Of a DNA stretch of 64,000 nt, positions 54,814-64,000 are shown piece after piece. The notes under the pieces are model-generated. The model saw only the letters and a program-made list of their open reading frames with translations. It ran no database searches and was not told the origin of the DNA. The stretch's first letter is position 1. Each line of letters starts with the position of its first letter. Source of the DNA: Jiangella aurantiaca (GTDB lineage: Bacteria; Actinomycetota; Actinomycetes; Jiangellales; Jiangellaceae); the NCBI RefSeq assembly GCF_004349105.1, contig NZ_SMLB01000001.1, forward strand, positions 124,001 through 188,000, written 5' to 3'. Position numbers and translations under genes: made by a program.

Positions 54814-55590
54814 ATGATCGTTTCCGCCGACTCCGCCGAGCGGGCCGGTCCCGCCGCGCCGGCCGGGCGGCGCGGGCTCACCCGCCTGCGCCAGGCGGTC
54901 GCCCGCCTTGGGCACGCGGCCGCCGACCTCGCGCTCGGCAGCGTCTGCGCCGGCTGCGGCGAGCATGCCGGCCTACTCTGCCCGTCCTGCCGAGCCGCGC
55001 TGCTCGGCCCGGCGTCGCGCGTGCTGTCGATCCCCGGCCGGCCCGACCTCCCGCTGGCCGGAGCCGCGACCTACGCCGACACCGTCCGAGCGGCCATCAT
55101 CGAGCACAAGGAGCACGGCCGCCTGCCGCTGGCGGGTCCGCTCGGCGACGCCCTCGCGGTCGCCGTCACCGCGCTGCTCGCGGCCGGCGCCCCCTGCCGT
55201 GTCGCGGCTCACGGCGACCGGCCGGTGGTGCTGGTCCCCGTGCCGTCGGCGCCCTCTGCGGTGCGCCGTCGAGGGCACGACCCCGTCCTCCGATCGGCCC
55301 GCCGGGCCGCCGCGACCCTCCACAGGTCCGGCCAGCGGACGACCGTCGTCGCCGGGTTGCGGCACGGGCGCCGGATCGCCGACCAGGCCGGTCTGGACCG
55401 CCGCGAACGCGAGAACAATCTGCACGGCTCTCTCGTCGCCACCAGGGCCGTGGGCCGCCGGGCGGCCGGCTGCTGCGTGGTCGTCGTCGACGACATCGTG
55501 ACCACTGGCGCAACGTTGCGCGAGAGCGCCCGGGCGCTCGAGGCGGCGGGCCTGCGTCCATGCGGAGCGGCGGTGATCGCTGTGGTGTGA
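54814..55590 (+). CDS. ComF family phosphoribosyltransferase-like protein
   Basis: This ~258-aa ComF-type protein has N-terminal zinc finger pairs (VCAGCGEHAGLLCPSCRAAL), a helical middle (AAIIEHKEHGRLPLAGPLGD) and the PRT loop CVVVVDDIVTTGATLRESAR. VLVPVPSAPSAVRRRGHDPV precedes the PRPP-like site; RRERENNLHGSL is the ComF signature. ComF proteins assist DNA uptake elsewhere; in actinobacteria the role is unclear. Starts at GTG 54772 and ATG 54796 are also possible. Confidence 0.88.
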   Translation: MIVSADSAERAGPAAPAGRRGLTRLRQAVARLGHAAADLALGSVCAGCGEHAGLLCPSCRAALLGPASRVLSIPGRPDLPLAGAATYADTVRAAIIEHKEHGRLPLAGPLGDALAVAVTALLAAGAPCRVAAHGDRPVVLVPVPSAPSAVRRRGHDPVLRSARRAAATLHRSGQRTTVVAGLRHGRRIADQAGLDRRERENNLHGSLVATRAVGRRAAGCCVVVVDDIVTTGATLRESARALEAAGLRPCGAAVIAVV

Positions 55591-55774
55591 CGTCGGCCTC
55601 GCGTAGCAGAAATCGGGGGGATCCACGTGTACGGAAGGCGACGAACGGCTAACGTTTGTGCATGGCACCCATTGTCGATCCTCGAACTCACGAGGAGGGC
55701 CGGGTGCGACTCCCGGTCATCTGAGCGCGCGGGTGCTGCTCGACAGTCTGACCACGACGACCGGGAGGTTTCGA

Positions 55775-56431
55775 GTGGACATTGTCATCAAGGGCCGTCA
55801 CACGACCGTGCCGGAGCGGTTCCGTAGCCACGTCGCGGAGAAGCTCTCCAAACTCGACAAGATCGCTCACAAGGTCATCCGGGTGGACGTCGAGGTCACG
55901 GCCGAAGCCAATCCACGACAGACCGACCGTTCCGAACGGGTCGAGCTGACCCTGCACTCCAAGGGCCCGGTCATCCGGGCCGAGGCGGCCGCCGCCGACC
56001 GGTACGCCGCGCTCGACCTCGCCACCGACAAGCTCGTCGCGCGGCTGCGCAAGGCCGCCGACCGCCGCCGCGTCCACCGGGGCAGCCGCACGCCCATCTC
56101 CGTCGCCGCCGCCACCGCCGGGCTCGACGGCGCCTCCACCATCCCGGCCCAGCCGACGCCGGCGCCCGCGCCGCCCGCCGTCACGCCCGCCGCCACTGCC
56201 GTCACCGCGGTCGAGGAGCCGCTCGACGCCTACGCCGTCCCCGACTCCGGCCCCATGGTGGTCCGCGAGAAGACGCACCGCGCCGAGCCGATGACGCTCG
56301 ACCAGGCGCTCTACGAGATGGAGCTGGTCGGCCACGACTTCTACCTGTACGTCGACGCCGAGTCCAAGATGCCGAGCGTCGTCTACCGGCGCCGCGGCTA
56401 CGACTACGGCGTCATCAGGCTCGACGTCTGA
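55775..56431 (+). CDS. hpf: Long-form ribosome hibernation promoting factor
   Basis: The 218-aa product begins at GTG 55775 (VDIVIKGRHTTVPERFRSHV) with GGGAGG at 55763-55768. The N-terminal RaiA/YfiA domain (~1-100: DVEVTAEANPRQTDRSERVE; DKLVARLRKAADRRRVHRG) binds the 30S decoding site. A Pro/Ala linker (~115-150) follows, then the C-terminal dimerisation domain (THRAEPMTLDQALYEMELVG, HDFYLYVDAESKMPSVVYRR) that forms 100S dimers. It is followed by a clear terminator. Confidence 0.95.
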   Translation: MDIVIKGRHTTVPERFRSHVAEKLSKLDKIAHKVIRVDVEVTAEANPRQTDRSERVELTLHSKGPVIRAEAAAADRYAALDLATDKLVARLRKAADRRRVHRGSRTPISVAAATAGLDGASTIPAQPTPAPAPPAVTPAATAVTAVEEPLDAYAVPDSGPMVVREKTHRAEPMTLDQALYEMELVGHDFYLYVDAESKMPSVVYRRRGYDYGVIRLDV

Positions 56432-56442
56432 CCCGTCCCACC

Positions 56443-56477
56443 TCATCGGCACGTCCTCACGGAGGGCGTGCCGATGA
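56443..56477 (+). terminator. Terminator after hpf
   Basis: The stem pairs 56443-56456 with 56464-56477 (CATCGGCACG with CGTGCCGATG, plus inner TCC/GGG and an outer T-A), around a 7-nt loop TCACGGA. It begins 12 nt after the hpf stop and ends the mtrA-to-hpf run of genes. Confidence 0.75.
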
Positions 56478-56657
56478 TCGTCTCCGGCCGCCCGACCATC
56501 GGCCTCGTCGTAAGTCGGGTGATGCAAAGATCACGAACTCTCTCCAGTCGACATACGCACGGGACCGAGGCCCGAGGACCCAGGGGACCTTCGGCCACCT
56601 AGAGCCCGTCGGTTTTGCATAACCCTCCTTGTCGGTGCCCGCTGATAACTTCGCGGC

Positions 56658-57875
56658 ATGGCCCGACGAGAGAAGCTGACGAACGCCGCGGCACGGCGCG
56701 TGGCGCTCGCTGCCCAGGGGTTCGCCGACCCGCGGCCGCCGAGCCCCGACCGGCGCGCCATCCGCCGTGTCGTCGACCGCCTCGGCGTGGTGCAGATCGA
56801 CTCCGTCAACGTGCTCTCGCGCTCGCACTACCTGCCGTTCTTCAGCCGCCTCGGCCCCTATCCGCGCGCCGAGCTCGACCGCGCCGCCAACAAGTCGCCG
56901 CGCATGCTGTTCGAGTACTGGGCGCACGAGGCGTCGCTGCTGCCCGTCCGCACTCAGCCGTACCTGCGGGGGCGCATGGCCAGGGCCGACAAGCTCGCCT
57001 GGGGCGGCATCCGGCGCCTGGCCCGCGAGAAGCCGGAGTTCGTGGCCTGGGTCCTCGACGAGGTGAAGCGGCTCGGCCCCATCACCGCCGGGGAGATCGA
57101 GCACGACGCCCCACGCGACAAGAGCAACTGGGGCTGGAACTGGTCCGACGTCAAGACGGCGCTCGAGTTCCTGTTCTGGTCCGGCGAGGTCACGTCGGCC
57201 GGTCGCAACGGTTCGTTCGCCCGGCGCTACGACATCCCGGAGCGGGTGCTGCCCCGCGAGGTCCTCGCCGTTCCCACACCGACGCCCGAGGAGTCGCACC
57301 GCGAGCTCATCCGCATCGCCGCCCGCGCCCACGGCGTCGGGTCCGAGCAGTGCCTGCGCGACTACTTCCGCCTCTCCGTCGACGCCGCCAAGACGGCCAT
57401 CGCCGACCTGGTCGACGCCGGTGAGCTGCTGCCGATCACCGTCGAGGACTGGAAACGGCCCGCTTACCTTCACCGCGACGCCCGGGTGCCCCGCCGGCTC
57501 GACGCCCGGGCGCTGCTGAGCCCGTTCGACTCGCTGATCTGGGAACGCGCCCGCACCGAGGCGCTGTTCGGCTTCCGGTACCGGCTGGAGATCTACGTCC
57601 CGCCGGCCAAGCGCGTGCACGGCTACTACGTCCTGCCGTTCCTGCTCGGCGACCAGCTCGTGGCCCGGGTCGACCTCAAGGCCGACCGGCAGGGCGACGT
57701 CCTGCTGGTGCAGTCCGCGTGGGGCGAGCCCGGCTCACCGGCCGACACCCCGGACGAACTCGCCGACGAGTTGGTGTCGCTGGCCGGCTGGCTCGGCCTC
57801 TCCGGCGTGACGACCACCGGCCGCGGCGACCTCGCCGCACCGCTTCAGGAGGCCCTGCACCGCGCCGCCGCCTGA
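56658..57875 (+). CDS. YcaQ-like winged-helix DNA glycosylase family protein
   Basis: This 405-aa protein resembles the HTH_42/YcaQ family, whose Escherichia coli member removes DNA interstrand crosslinks. It shows [20 protein letters not shown], then [33 protein letters not shown], and winged-helix repeats ([28 protein letters not shown]-like). The C-terminal [20 protein letters not shown] is typical. QIDSVN and WAHEASL are conserved family blocks. It is located between hpf and secA, as in Streptomyces. Confidence 0.88.
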   Translation: MARREKLTNAAARRVALAAQGFADPRPPSPDRRAIRRVVDRLGVVQIDSVNVLSRSHYLPFFSRLGPYPRAELDRAANKSPRMLFEYWAHEASLLPVRTQPYLRGRMARADKLAWGGIRRLAREKPEFVAWVLDEVKRLGPITAGEIEHDAPRDKSNWGWNWSDVKTALEFLFWSGEVTSAGRNGSFARRYDIPERVLPREVLAVPTPTPEESHRELIRIAARAHGVGSEQCLRDYFRLSVDAAKTAIADLVDAGELLPITVEDWKRPAYLHRDARVPRRLDARALLSPFDSLIWERARTEALFGFRYRLEIYVPPAKRVHGYYVLPFLLGDQLVARVDLKADRQGDVLLVQSAWGEPGSPADTPDELADELVSLAGWLGLSGVTTTGRGDLAAPLQEALHRAAA

Positions 57876-57903
57876 CCCGTTCGCCGGCCGGCGGCTCACC
57901 CCG

Positions 57904-59034
57904 TCAGGGCAGCGGGTCGTCGGACAGCAGGTCGTACCAAAGCAGGTCGAGGACGACGCCGCCGCGGATCCGCTCGCCCGCCCGCTCCACGCCGTACGGC
58001 CGGAAGCCGGCCCGCTCGATCACCTTGCGCGACGCGTCGTTGCCGGTCACGTGCGCGATCACCAAGCGCCGCAGCCCCAGTCCGCCGGACGACACCGGCC
58101 CGAAGGCGTGCCGCACCATCAGCCCGACCGCCTCGGTCGCCACGCCGCGCCCCCGCGCCGCCGGGTGCACCCAGTAACCGATCTCGGCGCCGCCGTCATG
58201 CGACAGCAGGCCCATCAGCGAAAACGCCCCGATCGCCGGTCCGCCCTCCGGCAGCGCCGCCGCCCAGTGGACGCCCCGCCCGGCGGCCGCCTCCTCCTCG
58301 CGGTCGCGGATGTAGGCGCGCGCGATCTCCTTGGTGTACGGCGACGGCAGCCCGCCCAGCCAGTGCTGCGTGACGGGGTCGTTGCAGGCCTCGGCGACGG
58401 CGTCGGCGTCGGAGGCGGCGAACCGGCGCAGCACCACCCCCGAGCCGGGTAACGTCGGGATGTCCAGCCACGGCGACGCCGGGCGCATCGGCTCGCCGGC
58501 CGCCAGCGTCGCCACCCAGATGTCCTCGCGGATGCCGCGCCGCGCGACGCCACCGCGGATCTTGCCCTCGACACGGAACCCGCACGACCACGCGACCCGC
58601 CGCGAGGGCCAGTTGCCCACCGACGCCCGCCAGTGCAGATGCGTGAGGCCGAGGCCGATGTCGGCGAAGGCGTACTCGGCGACCAGCCGGACCGCCCGCG
58701 AGGCCAGCCGGCTCCCGCGTGCCTCCGGGGCCAGCCAGAAGCCGACCTCGGCGGCGCCGTCGCCCTCGACGTGCAGGCCGATCATCCCCAGCACGAGGCG
58801 GTCCTCCGGCGAGCGGATCGCCCAGGTGAGGTTCTTCTCCGTCTCCCAGCCGGTGCGGACGACGTCCTCGACGAAGCCTTTCGCGTGGTCGTGGGTGTAC
58901 GGCGACGGCAGCGTGGTCCAGCGTTGGATCTCGGGGTCCTGGCACAGCTCGGTGATGCGGTCGATGTCGGCCGCCACCGGCACCGCGAGCAGCAGGCGCT
59001 CGCCGCGGAGCTCGAACGGTTGCACGTCCTGCAT
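57904..59034 (-). CDS. Double GNAT acetyltransferase (RimJ-like)
   Basis: The product is 376 aa from ATG 59034 (MQDVQPFELRGERLLLAVPV) with a GGCAGG site. It carries two RimJ/RimL-type GNAT domains in tandem: ~1-185 (AEVGFWLAPEARGSRLASRA acetyl-CoA loop; GNWPSRRVAWSCGFRVEGKI) and ~190-376 (AEIGYWVHPAARGRGVATEA; GNDASRKVIERAGFRPYGVE). Both acetyl-CoA loops look intact. The acceptor is likely a protein N-terminus or a small amine, but this is not determinable. It is divergent from secA. Confidence 0.85.
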   Translation of the reverse strand: MQDVQPFELRGERLLLAVPVAADIDRITELCQDPEIQRWTTLPSPYTHDHAKGFVEDVVRTGWETEKNLTWAIRSPEDRLVLGMIGLHVEGDGAAEVGFWLAPEARGSRLASRAVRLVAEYAFADIGLGLTHLHWRASVGNWPSRRVAWSCGFRVEGKIRGGVARRGIREDIWVATLAAGEPMRPASPWLDIPTLPGSGVVLRRFAASDADAVAEACNDPVTQHWLGGLPSPYTKEIARAYIRDREEEAAAGRGVHWAAALPEGGPAIGAFSLMGLLSHDGGAEIGYWVHPAARGRGVATEAVGLMVRHAFGPVSSGGLGLRRLVIAHVTGNDASRKVIERAGFRPYGVERAGERIRGGVVLDLLWYDLLSDDPLP

Positions 59035-59172
59035 CCTGCCCGCTGCCGCGCTTCGAGGTCGAGTCGTTATCTTTTCCGTGACCCGACGTACCATGGACCG
59101 ACGGAGCCTCTGTATCTCAGGAGCCACCGGGCGCAACGAACGCCCAAGCCCGCTGCATAGGAGTTGACCCGC

Positions 59173-62067
<2,895 letters not shown>

Positions 62068-62199
62068 CCGTTGTTGCCGGAATGTCGCCCGCATACGGCT
62101 TCCGTCCGCTATCGTCCATTGTGACGTTCGGTGATGCCGAGTGTCACAATCCCCGGACGGCGGATGGGAGGAGCGGCTGCTACCGGCCGTGCAGCGCTC

Positions 62200-63165
62200 A
62201 TGAACCAGACCTCGACCACCCACCCCCAGCGATCCCCCCGCTCCATCGCCCGAACGGCCGTCACGCTCAGCGTGGCGGCCGTCGTGCTGGTGGGGGCGGC
62301 CCTCGGCGCGGCGGCGGACGCGTCGGCGACAGAGCCGGCGGAGGCTGCGGACGACGCGCCGCCGGCCGTCATCTCCTTGGGCGACTCGTACTCGTCCGGC
62401 CTGGGTGCCGGCGGTTACCTCGACGACTGCGACCGCACGCCACAGGCGTGGAACAACCTGGTCTTCGGCAATGCCGTGACCGACCGGACGCTGCTGGCCT
62501 GCTCCGGCGCGGCGATTCCCGAAGTGATGCAGCAGGTGCGGCAGCTGGCCGGGATCCCCGGCGCCGGCGACCGGCTGATCACCGTCACGGTGGGCGGCAA
62601 CGACGCCGGTTTCGCCGACGAGCTGGTCAACTGCTTGGTGTCGTTCGTGTCCTGCACCCGCCGTGAGGCCGACCTGACCGCACTCATCACCAGCCTGCGC
62701 CAGCCACTCGTCCAGCTCTACGACGCGGTCCAGGCGGCCGCGCCGGGCGACGAGGTGATCGTCGGCGGGTATCCGATGCTCGTCCCCGACCCGGCGGTGC
62801 GCAGCGACTGCCCGGCGCTGACCGGCCTGCTGTCGACGTCCGAGCGGCAGATGATCCGCCGGCTGGGTGCGCTGCTCAACGACGTCATCGACGACGCTGC
62901 CGCCGAAGCCGGCGTCGAGTCGGCGTCAGACGAGGTCGCCGCCGTGTTCGATGGTCACGAGGCGTGCGCCAACACACCCGGCGACTGGCTCTACGGGCTG
63001 AAGATCTCGTGGACCGACTCGACCGAGCCGACCACCGCGAGCGCGTCGCCGTATCAGCCGCAGTGGGACATCGTGTCGTCCTTCGTGCGCGACTCCTTCC
63101 ATCCGACAGGGAACGGCCAGGCGGGTTACGCGGTCGCGTTCGAGGAGGCCTGGGCCTCGCGCTGA
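62200..63165 (+). CDS. Secreted SGNH/GDSL esterase
   Basis: The 321-aa protein from ATG 62200 has a Sec signal peptide (RTAVTLSVAAVVLVGAALGA then ADASA cleavage). The SGNH hydrolase blocks are complete: I, AVISLGDSYSSGLGAGGYL (nucleophile Ser); II, Gly near LLACSGAAIP; III, ITVTVGGNDAGFADEL (Asn); V, RDSFHPTGNGQAGYA (D-x-x-H pattern). Cys pairs suggest disulfides, as in Streptomyces secreted lipases. It probably hydrolyses lipid esters outside the cell. Its 3' end overlaps the convergent gene by 40 bp. Confidence 0.88.
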   Translation: MNQTSTTHPQRSPRSIARTAVTLSVAAVVLVGAALGAAADASATEPAEAADDAPPAVISLGDSYSSGLGAGGYLDDCDRTPQAWNNLVFGNAVTDRTLLACSGAAIPEVMQQVRQLAGIPGAGDRLITVTVGGNDAGFADELVNCLVSFVSCTRREADLTALITSLRQPLVQLYDAVQAAAPGDEVIVGGYPMLVPDPAVRSDCPALTGLLSTSERQMIRRLGALLNDVIDDAAAEAGVESASDEVAAVFDGHEACANTPGDWLYGLKISWTDSTEPTTASASPYQPQWDIVSSFVRDSFHPTGNGQAGYAVAFEEAWASR

Positions 63166-63944
63166 CCCCGGGCGGCACCCGGGACGCCGGGACGGCCGAG
63201 GCCGCGGGCGGCGGCGCGGTTGCTTCGGCGGTTGGTGCGGCGGGCCGGGTTGGGCTCCACGAGGTCGAAGGCGGTGCACAACCACCGGCCGTCGTCGGCC
63301 TCGAGGCGGACGGCCACGGCCCGCGTCGCCCGCCCCAGCTGCACGACGACGCTCGCCTCGGCCACGGAGGCGGTGACGCGGCAGACCCGTAGCGCCCGGA
63401 TCCGTGGCCGTTCGGCGGGCGCCGCCTCCGGGGCGCCGGCCCGGCGGGTCAGCTCGCGATAGACCGGTTCGGCGGTCCAGCGCACCAGCTGCTGCACCGG
63501 GCGGCGGCCATGCAGGCACTCCAGCGCCGACCGCGCCAGCCGGGCGGTCCACCGGCGCGGATCGGGAAGCTCGTCCGCGTCGGAACTGGCTCGTCGCCTC
63601 CGCGCCGAAGTAGGTGCTGGCACTGAGGCGCGCGCGAGCGGCGGGCCGGGAGTGGCGGCATGAGGCTCGGGCCCGGGGTAGCGCAGCCACAGACTGTCCG
63701 TCACTGCCGGTTCACCGGCGATGATCGGCCGCAGCTGGTCGTCGAACGCGGCGTCGGGCTCCAGGCCGAGCGGCAGCGTCCCCTGGATCGGCGTCCCCGG
63801 GGCGGGCGCCCCACCTAGCGGCCACGGTTCGCCGCGGGGCAGGACGATGCCGAGCTCGTCGTCGAAGGGCGGCTCCGTGACCGGCACCGGCAACCGGCGC
63901 ACGCGGCTCACGTACTGTTCGGGCGGCGCGGACGTGGCGGTCAT
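63126..63944 (-). CDS. Rv3235 family protein
   Basis: The 272-aa protein starts at ATG 63944 after AGGAGG. The N-terminal half is Pro/Arg-rich and variable. The C-terminal half (~120-230) has the conserved Rv3235-family helix-strand pattern: LARSALECLHGRRPVQQLVR, then VYRELTRRAG, RALRVCRVTASVAEASVVVQ, AVAVRLEADDGRWLCTAFDL. It is cytosolic, function unknown, and is found downstream of secA across actinobacteria. The 3' end runs 40 bp into the SGNH esterase gene on the other strand; a stop nearer to 63165 is not available. Confidence 0.88.
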   Translation of the reverse strand: MTATSAPPEQYVSRVRRLPVPVTEPPFDDELGIVLPRGEPWPLGGAPAPGTPIQGTLPLGLEPDAAFDDQLRPIIAGEPAVTDSLWLRYPGPEPHAATPGPPLARASVPAPTSARRRRASSDADELPDPRRWTARLARSALECLHGRRPVQQLVRWTAEPVYRELTRRAGAPEAAPAERPRIRALRVCRVTASVAEASVVVQLGRATRAVAVRLEADDGRWLCTAFDLVEPNPARRTNRRSNRAAARGLGRPGVPGAARGQREAQASSNATA

Positions 63945-64000
63945 CGAGGCCTCCTGGGTGGGCGGGGTCGTGCGGCGTCACGAGCATCGAATCCACCGGG

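Overview
The window is chromosomal DNA of a high-GC actinobacterium. Evidence: very high GC with strong third-position bias, many GTG starts, 1-4 nt start/stop overlaps, a WhiB protein, the F420 genes fbiA/fbiB, a DUF3499 protein and an mtrA-mtrB-lpqB cluster. The gene order from whiB2 to secA matches the conserved Streptomyces block (whiB ... manB, Trm112, SIS, manA, cation transporter, ahcY ... mtrA, mtrB, lpqB, comF, hpf ... secA) and its scattered mycobacterial equivalent. The exact genus cannot be fixed from sequence alone; a Jiangella-like actinobacterium is a guess.

Layout. (1) About 1-22 kb is an accessory cell-surface glycan island: GT-A glycosyltransferases, a membrane-anchored methyltransferase, a GT4 enzyme, an aquaporin-like channel, an O-acyltransferase fused to an SGNH domain, two tandem paralogous three-domain proteins (FkbM methyltransferase + GT-A + GT-B) and a double glycosyltransferase with a small partner. 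Within it (15.7-19.3 kb) lie three genes with a type VII secretion flavour: a 639-aa protein, a propeller lipoprotein and a small WxG-like protein. (2) 22-27 kb holds a non-coding spacer, a TIGR03089 protein, an AlkA-like glycosylase and the fbiA-fbiB operon, divergent from whiB2. (3) 27-42 kb is the conserved block: a giant glycosyltransferase and DUF5719 protein, a degenerate zincin, DUF3499, phosphomannomutase, Trm112, SIS protein, mannose-6-phosphate isomerase, CDF transporter and ahcY. A VapBC-type toxin-antitoxin pair is inserted between the SIS gene and manA. (4) 42-50 kb is a membrane/MoxR cluster: GNAT, RDD, SpoIIM, then a five-gene minus-strand operon with 1-4 nt overlaps (membrane protein, DUF4129, DUF4350, MoxR, DUF58). 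(5) 50-64 kb holds mtrA-mtrB-lpqB, comF, long hpf, a YcaQ-like protein, a double GNAT, secA, an SGNH esterase and an Rv3235-family protein.

How it fits together. The phosphomannomutase and mannose-6-phosphate isomerase supply mannose phosphates, and by inference GDP-mannose, to the glycosyltransferases. FkbM, O-acyl and other methyl transferases would decorate the surface polymer. MtrAB-LpqB, SecA, WhiB2 and MoxR/DUF58 form the envelope, division and secretion housekeeping core.

The most unusual signal is a dispersed family of 48-bp intergenic elements with CATCAC(C)/(G)GTGATG ends (four copies: 62-125, 22413-22460, 26964-27011, 33320-33367). Two copies share a longer similar flank, and one has become an almost perfect 27-bp hairpin. 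They look like small non-autonomous mobile or REP-type elements.
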